From: Sutcliffiella sp. FSL R7-0096
GTDB lineage: Bacteria; Bacillota; Bacilli; Bacillales; Bacillaceae_I
Direction of reading: 5' to 3'
DNA length: 64,000 nucleotides
Assembly (NCBI RefSeq): GCF_038595065.1
Contig: NZ_CP152003.1
Coordinates: 3,080,001-3,144,000 of the forward strand
Shown: positions 17,508-25,932 of the stretch, piece by piece
Position numbering within the stretch: position 1 is the stretch's first letter
How the letters are laid out: each line of letters opens with the position of its first letter
The notes under the pieces: model-generated
Told to the model about the DNA's origin: nothing
What the model saw: only the letters and a program-made list of their open reading frames with translations
Databases searched by the model: none
Made by a program: the position numbers and the translations under genes

Positions 17508-17753
17508 AAAGACGCCATACCAACTTTTTACGAGTTTATTCTCCCCTCAACAAAGCTTTAAAGTGAAATCGTTAGCATGTCCTGAATACCATTCTAAAAT
17601 TCCACTATATGTACCGTAAATATATTACATAAAAGTGCCAGTATATGACCTAACTTTCAGTTACCTTTAAAAATAAATAATTCTTAGATAAATTCAATTG
17701 AATATCTCCTCCAATTAAATCTTTTCCCAAGTCCCTTTGTACATAAGTTATTT

Positions 17754-18346
17754 CTATGTCTTAATTATAGTGTCAGCATTTTTTAAAGGATTGAAGGTAT
17801 TAATGTAATATTCTTCAGCCTTCCAATATCTCTTTTAAATTTTTCAAGTTCATGTTTGGCAGCTACTGATTCGCGCGCAAATCTTTTATTTCGAGAACAT
17901 TCCAAGAATATGATGTTGTGATAAAAGTCTTTCCACTCTTTACGTTGGAGGAACACTCCTTCTATTACAATTAATCCAACTTTAGGTAACTTAATTATTC
18001 TAGTATCATGTGCATCGGTTTTATCATCGTAAAATGGTAATTCAACATGATTACTGTCTATAAGTTTTTCAAAGAAATTTTTTCTCAAGCCTTCCACATC
18101 CCACTGCAAATAAAAATACTCATACCACTCTTCCAATCCCGTATTATAACGTTGACTGCGTTTAACTATGTGATCATCAATATGAAAGATAGTGTACTCA
18201 ATATTTTCTTTTTCAAGTAAATTACTCAGTTGTCCTACTAAAGTTGTTTTGCCAGAACGACTAAGTCCATCTATTGCTAAAATGTATCTTTGACGAGTTT
18301 TAGCTAATGTAATTAGGTTTGTAAAATTATAATCATTAATTATCAT
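17754..18346 (-). pseudogene. Uridine kinase-like P-loop kinase, disrupted by a frameshift near its 3' end
   Basis: The protein starts MIINDYNFTNLITLAKTRQRY and has a Walker A AIDGLSRSGKTTLVGQL at about 24-40, an HIDDH segment, and VGLIVIEGVFLQRKEW, all typical of uridine-kinase-like nucleoside kinases in Bacilli. Near 17832 the frame changes. As written it ends KFKRDIGRLKNITLIPSIL (stop at 17783). Adding one base gives RYWKAEEYYINTFNPLKNAD ending at 17754, the expected family C-terminus. A one-base deletion in AAGA(A)GATATTGG explains this. It may be a real mutation or a sequence error. The rest is intact. Confidence 0.75.
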
Positions 18347-18460
18347 GTCTATCCTTTCTATGAAACTATTGGTTCAGAAATCACTCAAATTCATGAAGGA
18401 TTTCCTTTTGCTCAAATAACTCCTTTGGATTATCATTCAATGTCGCAGGGAATTAGATAA

Positions 18461-18751
18461 TTAATCTTTAAATGCTAAACCAGCCTCTTCTAATGACTTT
18501 TTCATTGTTGGTAAAGAAGCTGGTCCAATACCGTGGAGCTTAAGTATTTCTTTTTCGGTGTACTTAGAGAGTTTTTGCAAAGTGTCAATCCCTTCGTGAA
18601 TTAAGGCACTTCTAGCAGGTGAACTTAATTTCGATAGGAAACCACTATCAGGTTTATTCTGTTTATTGCAAGTAGGGCAACTTGGACAGTCACTACTTTT
18701 GAAATATTTATGCCCTTTTTCACAAACTCTTAAGGTTTTTTCTGCTTTCAA
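18461..18751 (-). CDS. Small protein with RNA polymerase alpha-CTD-like helix-hairpin-helix domain
   Basis: 96 aa. Residues about 1-35 (RVCEKGHKYFKSSDCPSCPTCNK) hold four Cys arranged like a zinc ribbon. Residues about 38-94 (LSSPARSALIHEGIDTLQKL, then HGIGPASLPTMKKSLEEAGL) are a helix-hairpin-helix module resembling the alpha-subunit C-terminal domain. Small stand-alone proteins of this kind are common in Bacilli and have no assigned function; DNA binding is plausible. The TTG at 18751 is chosen because GGGGGGA lies 6 nt upstream; the earlier ATG has none. Confidence 0.75.
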   Translation of the reverse strand: MKAEKTLRVCEKGHKYFKSSDCPSCPTCNKQNKPDSGFLSKLSSPARSALIHEGIDTLQKLSKYTEKEILKLHGIGPASLPTMKKSLEEAGLAFKD

Positions 18752-18802
18752 AATAATCCCCCCTATTTTTGTATGAAACTTTGTTTTCATTAATAATTGA
18801 TT

Positions 18803-19687
18803 TTATTGGTCAGGTTCAAGTGTACAAATTGTATGTGCTTTAAGGAACTTAATAAGAATATCATCTGTCTCGTTTGATGATTTACCTAGCCAAATTAGAT
18901 GTCCCCATGTGTCAAGGAGACATAATTCAGAAGTAGGTATTTTTTCATGAGCATGATAAGGGTGTTCTAAGGGTACAGAACCATCATGTTTACTGTGCAT
19001 AATAAGAGTTGGACAACTTATAGCCTGTAAATTATCAGTAGATACCTCATTTATCTGTACTAAGTCGATAAAAAAACCATCCCCTGATCGTTGTCGATTA
19101 TTCATTTTTCTTATTGCTTCAACATCCTCCTTACTTAACATCTCCTCTGCTTCATCATGTGTTAGTTTACTAAACGAAGGAAACATTTGATTAAAGATAA
19201 ATCGTGGAAAGAGATTATTCATAATAGATATTAACTTCCATGTGTATTTTTCAGTTTTGGGACGAAATAATACCCTCGCAGCTTTTAATTCTTTATCCTT
19301 TGGAGTAAGCCATTCTTTTGTAACAGCAGATTGTAAAGTAAGTGAGCAAATCATTTCAGGATATTTAGAAGCAAAATAGATACCACTAGGACCACCTGCG
19401 GATATTGCGACTAGGTGGACTTTTTTTATATTCAAATGATTTAGTAGCTTCATATAATACTCACTCGCAGTAGATATGCTTTCTCCAATTTCTTTCGAGG
19501 TACCTCCATACCCTGCTCTTGAAGGAGTAATTATAGAAAAACCATTCTCTACTAATGCTTTATAACCAAACTCTTCCTTACAATTTGAATGTCCTCCGTG
19601 CATGACAAATATAGGTTCACCTTCACCAATAATAGAATATTCTAGAGTTAACCCATTTGTAGAAAATTGATCTATTCTTCTCTCCAT
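18803..19687 (-). CDS. Alpha/beta hydrolase
   Basis: 294 aa. The oxyanion segment HGGHSN is at about 30-35, the nucleophile elbow VAISAGGPSG (Ser near 97) carries the Sm-X-Nu-X-Sm pattern, the acidic residue lies in MHSKHDGSVP, and the catalytic His in DTWGHLIW. It lacks signals for export. The substrate is unknown; such enzymes act as esterases or lactonases. The N-terminus MERRIDQFSTNGLTLEYSIIGEGEPI is typical. One interspersed TIR repeat begins only 12 nt upstream of its start, so the promoter may overlap the repeat. Confidence 0.85.
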   Translation of the reverse strand: MERRIDQFSTNGLTLEYSIIGEGEPIFVMHGGHSNCKEEFGYKALVENGFSIITPSRAGYGGTSKEIGESISTASEYYMKLLNHLNIKKVHLVAISAGGPSGIYFASKYPEMICSLTLQSAVTKEWLTPKDKELKAARVLFRPKTEKYTWKLISIMNNLFPRFIFNQMFPSFSKLTHDEAEEMLSKEDVEAIRKMNNRQRSGDGFFIDLVQINEVSTDNLQAISCPTLIMHSKHDGSVPLEHPYHAHEKIPTSELCLLDTWGHLIWLGKSSNETDDILIKFLKAHTICTLEPDQ

Positions 19688-19698
19688 AAAACAGCCTC

Positions 19699-19879
19699 CT
19701 ATTTTACCTCAAAGATTGCTGCTACTCACTAGTAAAAAGTCGGTAATTGGACTTTTTATTGCTTACTTACTCTAGATTTGCGTGTAGCATATTCCTTATT
19801 GCAGGGAAAAGCGTACGACAGTAGGAATTTAACGGTCGTTTTAAAATACGCAAAAGCAACAAAGTTTACGAAAATAGCT
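19699..19879 (+). repeat. Interspersed TIR repeat, copy A
   Basis: About 181 bp. The left end CTCAAAGATTGCTGCTA and right end AAAGCAACAAAGTTTACG form an imperfect terminal inverted repeat shared with copies B, C and D. Internal elements: hairpin AAAAAGTC-GGTAATTG-GACTTTTT at about 19734-19757, and a conserved GGGAAAAG...ACGACAGTAGGAAT...ACGG tract. Confidence 0.75.
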
Positions 19880-19897
19880 TTACAAAAAGCCTTTAGG

Positions 19898-20185
19898 TCA
19901 TTTTTCAGGTTTCAAAATGGTTCTTTGGACAGGAATGCCTCCCATTGCAACATTTCGTTCTATGAAAATATAGGCACGACCATCAATGATGAATTTTCGA
20001 TTCCCTTGATAACTGACCTTTCTCCCTTGTTTGACTAGTTCATCCTCTATAGCTTTAACATACTCTCTAAAATCCTTATACCTTTTATCAAAATCAATGG
20101 TAATATGGTCTTTTCTGTATCCCATAACCCAATTAAAACCAAACAAGCATAGTCCAAAAATAATTAATAACAAAATTATCTCCAT
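19898..20185 (-). CDS. Small single-pass membrane protein of unknown function
   Basis: 95 aa. Residues 1-22 (MEIILLLIIFGLCLFGFNWV) form a transmembrane segment, followed by RKDHITIDFDKRYKDFREYV and a mixed beta-type domain ending in RAYIFIERNVAMGGIPVQRT. GAGGAAAA precedes the ATG. It looks like a genuine cytosolic-domain membrane protein; I do not recognise the family with confidence. Confidence 0.6.
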   Translation of the reverse strand: MEIILLLIIFGLCLFGFNWVMGYRKDHITIDFDKRYKDFREYVKAIEDELVKQGRKVSYQGNRKFIIDGRAYIFIERNVAMGGIPVQRTILKPEK

Positions 20186-20291
20186 ATCGGTTTTCCTCTT
20201 TGATAAATTTCAATTTATGTTTCTCTCTAAAATTTATACGATTTAAAATATGTTTCGTTTCAAAAAAAAGCAAAAACATTATAAATACTCA

Positions 20292-20326
20292 AAAAAAAGC
20301 ACTACCTCTGCAATAGAAGTAATGCT
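20292..20326 (-). terminator. Terminator after the DoxX gene
   Basis: On the minus strand AGCATTACTTCT pairs with AGAGGTAGTGCT and is followed by eight T, just past the DoxX stop. Confidence 0.85.
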
Positions 20327-20338
20327 CTTTTAAATGTC

Positions 20339-20767
20339 TTATTTTACAATAGCTGCTTTTCCGGTTTCTTTACTTTTTAAAATGACCTGATCAAGAGCAA
20401 ATGCCTTTGAGCCATTCATCACAATAAATAATGCCATTGCTAAAAATGCTAAATCAAGTTCATATCCAGCCATTTGGCCATTTCCTAAAAAGCCAACAGC
20501 AAATTTTACTTTCAGGATAGCTCCAACCATTAGTAGGGCTATCAAACCTGAAACAACTCTACTAAACAAACCAAGAACTAGCGCGATCCCACCAATGATT
20601 TCTAACAATGCAACACCATAAGCAAAAAACCCTGGTAATCCAATGCTGTCAAACCAACCTACTGTATTTTCTATTCCACCTTGAAATTTCGCTAATCCAT
20701 GAACGAAGAATGTCAAACCTAGTACAACTCTTAAAATTAATGTGCCAATTTCATATTTATTTATCAT
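20339..20767 (-). CDS. DoxX family membrane protein (CatD/YfiD-like)
   Basis: 142 aa with four hydrophobic helices. LRVVLGLTFFVHGLAKFQGG and GVALLEIIGGIALVLGLFSR are DoxX signatures. In B. subtilis a DoxX protein (CatD) is encoded with the catechol dioxygenase CatE and regulated by the HxlR-type repressors YodB and CatR in response to quinones. The same gene types occur here: a CatE-like gene at 21516 and a divergent HxlR gene at 22536, with an FMN reductase between. It probably belongs to a thiol/quinone stress cluster. Confidence 0.85.
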   Translation of the reverse strand: MINKYEIGTLILRVVLGLTFFVHGLAKFQGGIENTVGWFDSIGLPGFFAYGVALLEIIGGIALVLGLFSRVVSGLIALLMVGAILKVKFAVGFLGNGQMAGYELDLAFLAMALFIVMNGSKAFALDQVILKSKETGKAAIVK

Positions 20768-20811
20768 TTCAGTTCCTCCAATATATTTTTCTGTTCGTTA
20801 TATGATGTTCG

Positions 20812-21360
20812 TTATCTTAAAGTTTTAAGAGCACCACTCCATGCTACAACTTCTTCAAGCATGGTATTAAGATTATTTAGATGTAGATCTTGTGGTTTAA
20901 ACTCCACTCCATTTACAAAGTCTGTAAATAAACTTAAGGTTGGATGTGTGCGAACATCCGCCACTTTTTGTTCTGCAAGAATTCCTCTAAGGTGTTCAGC
21001 TGCTCGGGCTCCACCAGTTGATCCATAACTCACGATACCAGCCGCTTTGTTATACCAGGCTTCGCGAGCAAAATCAATAGCGTTTTTCAATGCCCCCGTT
21101 ATGCTATGGTTGTATTCCTGAACGATAAAAACAAATCCATCTAAACTTGCCAATTTATCATTCCAAGCTGCAATACCTGGTTCTGCCCCATCGGTTGTTC
21201 CTAAAAACGGTAAATCATAATTTGCAATATCTACGATTTCATAGTTTGCATCTCCACGTCTATCAGCAATTTCTTTCACCCATTCTCCTACTTGAGGACT
21301 TACTCTCCCTTGGCGTGTGCTTCCTAAAATAATCCCTATCTTTAACTTTTCATTTTCCAT
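20812..21360 (-). CDS. NADPH-dependent FMN reductase / quinone reductase-like protein
   Basis: 182-aa flavodoxin-fold enzyme. LKIGIILGSTRQGRVSPQVGEWV is the FMN-phosphate binding loop, VQEYNHSITGALKNAIDF the second FMN motif, and VSYGSTGGARAAEHLR the third. Members reduce FMN, azo dyes or quinones with NADPH. The ATG at 21360 is chosen for the strong AAGGAGGAAGAGGCA before it; another ATG at 21411 with GGTGGTGAG would add 17 residues that are not typical of the family. It lies between the CatE-like and DoxX genes on the same strand, consistent with a quinone-detoxification unit. Confidence 0.85.
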   Translation of the reverse strand: MENEKLKIGIILGSTRQGRVSPQVGEWVKEIADRRGDANYEIVDIANYDLPFLGTTDGAEPGIAAWNDKLASLDGFVFIVQEYNHSITGALKNAIDFAREAWYNKAAGIVSYGSTGGARAAEHLRGILAEQKVADVRTHPTLSLFTDFVNGVEFKPQDLHLNNLNTMLEEVVAWSGALKTLR

Positions 21361-21515
21361 TGCCTCTTCCTCCTTATTTTTATTTGAAAATATTTTATTT
21401 AAAAAACCCATTATTCTCACCACCTAGATGTAAATTTACCAATTCTTTTTTGTTACCTACTTTTCATGCAATTTATTGTGTTTTTCTTTTTTCAATTAGT
21501 TGTTTTTCAAAGCTA

Positions 21516-22367
21516 TTAATTGGTTATTAAGCGAATACGATTACCTGAAGGGTCTATAGTAAAGAATGCACCATTTTCTTCAGATACAGTTGCCTGAATA
21601 TCCTTTAACTGAGATATTATATTATTTTTCTTTTCCTCACTTGAAACCATTAAGGTGAATGATTCAAGTCCAACACTATTAGGAGAAGGTGTAGGGGCGC
21701 CGACTCCATTCCAAGTATTTAAACCAATATGGTGATGGTATTTTCCATCCGCAATAAAAAGTGCCTGGGTACCGAATCGGTTTACAACTTCAAATCCAAG
21801 TCCCTTCATATAAAATTCCTCTGTCTTTTTCAATTCCTTCACATGCAAATGGATATGCCCCATGGCCGTTTCTGCTGGTAAACCTCTCCATGACTTGAGT
21901 TTCTGTGCAGATAAAAGGTCAGGAAAATTAAGTGGATCCACTGTCATTTCAACTTCACCATTAGTCCAATTCCATTCAGAAGGCTCCCGATCAACATAGA
22001 TCTCAATACCGTTTCCATCTGGATCAGTCAGATAGAGCGCTTCACTTACAAGATGGTCAGAGGAACCAAACTTTAAGCCTACTTTCACAAGATGCTGTAC
22101 CATTTTAGCTAAATCCGTTCGTTCAGGCAGCAGGAGTGCAAAGTGATATAATCCCGTCGTTCTGCCTTGTTTTGGAACGACATTCTCTGGTTGTTCTATT
22201 GATAATAATGCTGTTTTTCCATCCGCACTAAAAGTAGCGGACCTCGGAGTTTGTTCCAACACCTTAAAACCAATGATTTCTTTATAAAAAGCGATGGATT
22301 GTTCTAAATTCTGTATCTTTAGGTTTACTTGACCTACAAATGTAATTGGCTCACGATGAAAGTTCAT
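21516..22367 (-). CDS. catE: CatE-like extradiol dioxygenase (VOC family)
   Basis: 283 aa, the same size as B. subtilis CatE (catechol-2,3-dioxygenase). Two vicinal-oxygen-chelate modules are visible: residues about 8-125 (GQVNLKIQNLEQSIAFYKEI... LYLTDPDGNGIEIYVDREPSEW) and about 165-283 (GHIHLHVKELKKTEEFYMKG... KYHHHIGLNTWNG... FFTIDPSGNRIRL). Candidate iron ligands are the His in MGHIHLHV, the His in YHHHIGLNTW and a late acidic residue. The divergent HxlR gene and nearby DoxX gene support the catE name. The catechol substrate is inferred. Confidence 0.75.
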   Translation of the reverse strand: MNFHREPITFVGQVNLKIQNLEQSIAFYKEIIGFKVLEQTPRSATFSADGKTALLSIEQPENVVPKQGRTTGLYHFALLLPERTDLAKMVQHLVKVGLKFGSSDHLVSEALYLTDPDGNGIEIYVDREPSEWNWTNGEVEMTVDPLNFPDLLSAQKLKSWRGLPAETAMGHIHLHVKELKKTEEFYMKGLGFEVVNRFGTQALFIADGKYHHHIGLNTWNGVGAPTPSPNSVGLESFTLMVSSEEKKNNIISQLKDIQATVSEENGAFFTIDPSGNRIRLITN

Positions 22368-22414
22368 TTTTGTACCTCCTAATTGATAAGATATTGAAAC
22401 GCAATTTATTAGTT

Positions 22415-22431
22415 AGTTACTTTATGTAAGT
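22415..22431. promoter_or_regulatory. Candidate operator between catE-like and hxlR genes
   Basis: AGTTAC-TTTAT-GTAAGT is a near-palindrome in the 168-bp divergent promoter region. HxlR-family repressors such as YodB and CatR bind palindromes rich in TAC...GTA. The assignment is by position and symmetry only. Confidence 0.35.
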
Positions 22432-22535
22432 TAGTATATTATTATAATTAAGTGTAGTCAAGTAACTTTTTTATGAAAAATAATTCAATTATCTCTTTTT
22501 GCAGTTTATAATATATGAGTAAGGAGTTGATTTAA

Positions 22536-22844
22536 TTGGATAAGTCGATTTGCCCTAGATTTGAGAAAGCAATGGGTTATTTGAGCCAAAGGTGGACAGG
22601 GCTAATAATTTACCAGCTTCTATCTGGTCCACAGCGTTTTTGCACGATTGAATCTTCCATCGGTGTCAGTGGCAGGGTCCTATCAGAAAGGTTGAAGGAT
22701 TTAGAAAACGAAGGTATTGTAAAACGAGAAGTTTTCCCAGAAACTCCAGTTCGGATCGAGTATTCATTGACTGAAAAAGGGATTGCACTCGAACCTCTCA
22801 TGAAAGAGATGGAAAAATGGTCACAAAACTGGTTAGAAGCATAA
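22536..22844 (+). CDS. HxlR family transcriptional regulator (YodB/CatR-like)
   Basis: 102 aa, one winged-helix HxlR (DUF24) domain: MGYLSQRWTGLIIYQLLSGPQRF, then RVLSERLKDLENEGIVKREV, then IEYSLTEKGIAL. Cys6 (MDKSICPRF) is in the position of the redox-sensing Cys of YodB and CatR. It is divergent from the CatE-like gene and probably represses that cluster until quinones or diamide-like oxidants modify Cys6; a second Cys (FCTIES) is at about 36. The start is TTG at 22536, 9 nt after AAGGAG. Confidence 0.88.
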   Translation: MDKSICPRFEKAMGYLSQRWTGLIIYQLLSGPQRFCTIESSIGVSGRVLSERLKDLENEGIVKREVFPETPVRIEYSLTEKGIALEPLMKEMEKWSQNWLEA

Positions 22845-22972
22845 AAGTAATAATTATAGTTGATATATTTCATAGGATACATTTGAGGAATTTACTTCCC
22901 TTTTGTATCCTTGTTATTTTTGTCTTTTTTAAGAGATAGTATCTGATAGTAATTTTAAATAAATCCTTGCAC

Positions 22973-23004
22973 AAAAATAACCGCCTAAAAGGGCGGTTAT
23001 TTTT
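22973..23004. terminator. Bidirectional terminator between hxlR and SRPBCC genes
   Basis: AAAAATAACCGCC / GGGCGGTTATTTTT with a short loop: a strong symmetric hairpin with A-run and T-run, fitting the convergent genes on both sides. Confidence 0.9.
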
Positions 23005-23095
23005 GTGTACATTCTTTCGCATATAAGTTATTTGCTGCGCAGTAAAAGAAAAGTTCCCTAAAATTCTCACAATCCATCCTTTTTGTTAAAAATGT

Positions 23096-23551
23096 TCATT
23101 CCATATTTTCAGCAATATTTTTTAGTTCCACTGCACGAGAAACAATGAATGCTCTCATATACTTTTCTAAGAACAACTTGTCGGCTATAACGCCAATTAG
23201 GCCTAATGGCGATTTGTACTGGAATTTATCGATTATAATTGTTCCACCTGCTTCTTCGATAAATTGATGGATATGAGTAAATGAATGGAAAGCTCCTTTC
23301 ACCATGATATCTACAAATTGATAAGGGGGTTCCATAAATACAACTTTAGCTGTCAACCTTTGCTTGATTCCAAAGTGAATTGCTTCCCAGGTAACAGTAT
23401 CTCCTTCTTCTAATAACCCTTCTGTCACTCCACCAACAGCTCTTTCCTTTGTTTTAGTGGTCGTTTGAGTATGGATATCTACATTCCTTGCTAAGTTAAA
23501 ACATATTTCAACAGGAGCTTTAATAAATTGTTGGTGTTCAATCACAGGCAT
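23096..23551 (-). CDS. SRPBCC (START-like) family protein
   Basis: 151 aa. The pattern MPVIEHQQFIKAPVEICFNL, LLEEGDTVTWEAIHFGIKQRLTAK, and IIDKFQYKSPLGLIGVIADKLFLEKYMRAFI is typical of SRPBCC/polyketide-cyclase-like proteins that hold hydrophobic ligands in a helix-grip pocket. The function is unknown. The ATG at 23551 follows AAAGGAGAAT; an upstream in-frame ATG lacks a site. It follows the P-loop kinase gene by 60 nt on the same strand, so the two may share a transcript. Confidence 0.8.
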   Translation of the reverse strand: MPVIEHQQFIKAPVEICFNLARNVDIHTQTTTKTKERAVGGVTEGLLEEGDTVTWEAIHFGIKQRLTAKVVFMEPPYQFVDIMVKGAFHSFTHIHQFIEEAGGTIIIDKFQYKSPLGLIGVIADKLFLEKYMRAFIVSRAVELKNIAENME

Positions 23552-23611
23552 TTTAGATTCTCCTTTTACAACCACTTCTAACATAATGATGTCTTTTGTT
23601 GGATTTAATTC

Positions 23612-24145
23612 TTAATGTTCAATTACAATCTCACCTTCATCTGTAGGTACCTCAAATCCATTAAGGAAGAAAGTTAACATTTCTTCTGTAATGGGGAAGG
23701 CAGCATTTGCATCAAAACGTTGGCTTCGTGTCTTGAGTCGTTTTCGCAAATCATTAGGATGAACTTTCAAATATATAAGTTTCCATTTCCCTCCTCCCTT
23801 TTCTATGAGGTTTTTATATTTCGTTCTTTTTGAACGTTGCCAAAAACTAAAGTCCACTACCACATGTTGTTTTTCTTGAATCAACTTTACTAGTTGTTTC
23901 CGCAACTTACTTTCTGCATCTTTTTTGTAATCCTCATACTTTTCTGTTGGATAGTCTATTCCATAACGACCATTGATAGCCCAAATTTCTTCATCAATCG
24001 AAAGACGTATAAAACCTGCTTCTTCTAATTGTTGAGCGAATGTCGTTTTTCCAGAACCTGCTACACCGCACATCATTACAACTAATGAATGGAAATTGTC
24101 TCGATCACTAATAATCAGGTTATCTATGATGGACTTTTCAAACAA
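23612..24145 (-). CDS. P-loop ATPase / kinase-like protein (AAA_33 type)
   Basis: 177 aa. Walker A is MMCGVAGSGKTTFAQQLEEAG (about 24-44), a Walker B-like VVVDFSFWQRSKR is at about 95-107, and an Arg-rich lid LRKRLKTRSQRF at about 133-144. This is the layout of small kinases related to zeta toxins and to antibiotic or nucleotide phosphotransferases. The substrate is unknown. The ATG at 24145 lies after GGGGG. No antitoxin partner is evident, so a toxin role is not proposed. Confidence 0.78.
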   Translation of the reverse strand: MFEKSIIDNLIISDRDNFHSLVVMMCGVAGSGKTTFAQQLEEAGFIRLSIDEEIWAINGRYGIDYPTEKYEDYKKDAESKLRKQLVKLIQEKQHVVVDFSFWQRSKRTKYKNLIEKGGGKWKLIYLKVHPNDLRKRLKTRSQRFDANAAFPITEEMLTFFLNGFEVPTDEGEIVIEH

Positions 24146-24737
24146 CAGTATTCCCCCTTTTTATTTGCAGGGTAAATCTTCAATGGAGTGTATGGAGACA
24201 AAACTTATACTAAAATCGAACTTTTGATTGGTTAGTCCTAAATCCTCCATATGAAGACACATACATTCTATGTTAATCCTCCTGATTTAACCGTTTGCCG
24301 TTCGATCCTATTTTTGGAGTTTGCTATACAATACTTTGAACAATCACCACAAACCAAAAATGCTTTAAAAATATCAACCTTGTTTCATATTCATTGGCTG
24401 TCTTTCTTTGTTTCCTCAAGGAACCTCACAGCTTCTTCTAGGTGCAATTTCAATATTCATTCCTATATTAACTCCCTATTTGTACAGTGAATTCCTTACC
24501 CAATACCTACTACCAATTATTTCATGATTTAAAAATTTCTACAATAAGTTATTCTTATCCTGACCTAATAAAAACGAGCGCTGATCCTTGTCACAGGATT
24601 GCGCCCGGTCTCTGAAAAAGAAAATCATATCTCTTTGTCCGCTAAATCATGTAAAATATAGACATGAAAAAAGCTCTTTGATGGAAGATCCTTTCAAGCT
24701 GAATATTTAACTATCGTCACCCTTAACGACATAGATA
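24146..24737. other. Intergenic stretch without a supported gene
   Basis: About 590 bp. The only structure I can support is the terminator at 24578-24604. Short frames on either strand lack ribosome sites and resemble no family. Confidence 0.5.
24578..24604 (-). terminator. Terminator after the CBO0543-type gene
   Basis: On the minus strand GCGCAATCCTG pairs with CAAGGATCAGCGC, followed by TCGTTTTTATT. It is similar in shape and sequence to the terminator at 12680-12706. Confidence 0.6.
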
Positions 24738-25217
24738 TTACTTTCCCTTAGGGTTTGAATGGAATATATCCTCTTGCCACTTGTAGTAACCATAAATAAC
24801 TATGGAAAAAAAGACAAATAGGATAAAACGGCCCCATGGAGTAATGTTTACTAGCTCATAAATGCCTAATACTTCTTGAAACATATAATGTATAGGGAAA
24901 ACTGCAAACAAGAAATCTATGATGATATTAGTAACAAGATACTTTCGAAAATTTCCGTAAGTATAATAAAAAACCCAAAAAGTTATTACTGGGAAAGCAC
25001 CAAATACACCAGATACAAATAAGGGTTTTAACCACGGAATAAACGTTTCATTAATTACCCAATGTTTTTGATTACTAGCGACCACGTTATAAATGATCAT
25101 TAAAAAGGAGGCAAATATAGCTGCAGGCATAAAACGTTTTATATATTTCTTCTCAACAAAAAATAAGGTGAACCATGGAGCAATTAATATTATCCATAAT
25201 ATTATTTTAATTAACAA
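24738..25217 (-). CDS. CBO0543 family multi-pass membrane protein
   Basis: About 159 aa with roughly five hydrophobic segments. ILWIILIAPWFTLFFVEKKYIKRFMPAAIF and the conserved WGRFILFVFF followed by YGYYKWQEDIF identify the CBO0543 family, widespread in spore-forming Firmicutes and of unknown function. The start is uncertain: the TTG at 25217 has AAGAGGG at good spacing, whereas the TTG at 25226 is too close to it. It is transcribed alone. Confidence 0.7.
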   Translation of the reverse strand: MLIKIILWIILIAPWFTLFFVEKKYIKRFMPAAIFASFLMIIYNVVASNQKHWVINETFIPWLKPLFVSGVFGAFPVITFWVFYYTYGNFRKYLVTNIIIDFLFAVFPIHYMFQEVLGIYELVNITPWGRFILFVFFSIVIYGYYKWQEDIFHSNPKGK

Positions 25218-25291
25218 AGTAATCAACCCTCTTATACTGCTAATTATTTTTATTATTTCATTCCCATCAATTATTATTCTTCAGTCAAAAA

Positions 25292-25320
25292 GACGCATTC
25301 CATATATCAGGAAATGCGTC
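25292..25320 (-). terminator. Terminator downstream of the VOC gene at 25497
   Basis: On the minus strand GACGCATTTCC and GGAATGCGTC pair, then TTTTTGACTG follows. It lies about 180 nt after the VOC stop. Confidence 0.75.
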
Positions 25321-25496
25321 CAATAGCGTAATAGGAAGTCTATTCAATATTCAAAGAGAAACATAACTTGGAGTACCTTGTTTCCTGTATGCTAACACTT
25401 TTTGACATGTCCACCAAGGCATTTTCACCAATAGTAATATGACCAACACTTTGTTGTAAAACCAAGGATACAGTTCTAGTCTTTCTTTTTATTATC

Positions 25497-25907
25497 TTAC
25501 CAGTTTGGATTCCAGACAACTTCCCATAAATGTCCATCTGGATCTTGGAAGTATCCAGAGTATCCCCCCCAAAAAGTGTCGTGTGATGGGACTGTTATAA
25601 TGGCACCAGCCTGTTTTGCCTGTTCCATTACCTTATCAACTTCCTCTTTACTTCCTACATTGTGTCCTATAGTAAATTCGGTTGGACTTGATACGCTCTT
25701 ATTAATTTTCGCATCATGTGCTATGTCTTCACGATTCCAAATGGCAAGCTTCAAGCCTGCTTGTAAGTCAAAAAATGCAACGGCTCCATGCTCAAACTCT
25801 TTGCCTATTATACCTTCCGTATGAAATCCCAGCCCGTCCCGATAGAACTCTAATGATTTTTCCAAATCGTCTACACCCAATGTAATTAAAGTAATTCTTG
25901 GTTTCAT
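25497..25907 (-). CDS. VOC/glyoxalase family protein
   Basis: 136 aa single vicinal-oxygen-chelate domain: MKPRITLITLGVDDLEKSLE, FYRDGLGFHTEG, and the C-terminal YFQDPDGHLWEVVWNPNW. This subfamily is common in Bacilli and usually unassigned; some members give antibiotic or metabolite resistance. The ATG at 25907 follows AGGAGGAGTC. Copy B of the interspersed repeat begins 25 nt upstream of the start, so its promoter must lie inside or beyond the repeat. Confidence 0.82.
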   Translation of the reverse strand: MKPRITLITLGVDDLEKSLEFYRDGLGFHTEGIIGKEFEHGAVAFFDLQAGLKLAIWNREDIAHDAKINKSVSSPTEFTIGHNVGSKEEVDKVMEQAKQAGAIITVPSHDTFWGGYSGYFQDPDGHLWEVVWNPNW

Positions 25908-25932
25908 AAATTGATGACTCCTCCTCATGAAA

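Noticed and set aside
23612-24145. Zeta-toxin of a toxin-antitoxin pair
   Set aside because: P-loop and lid fit many small kinases, and no antitoxin-like gene is adjacent.
12680-24604. Similar AGCGCTAATCCTTG and AGCGCTGATCCTTG hairpins as a repeat family
   Set aside because: Both lie after stop codons with T-runs and work as ordinary terminators; two copies with partial similarity do not support a mobile family.
25340-25537. 65-codon minus-strand frame overlapping the VOC gene
   Set aside because: It overlaps the end of a well-supported gene in another frame and has no ribosome site.
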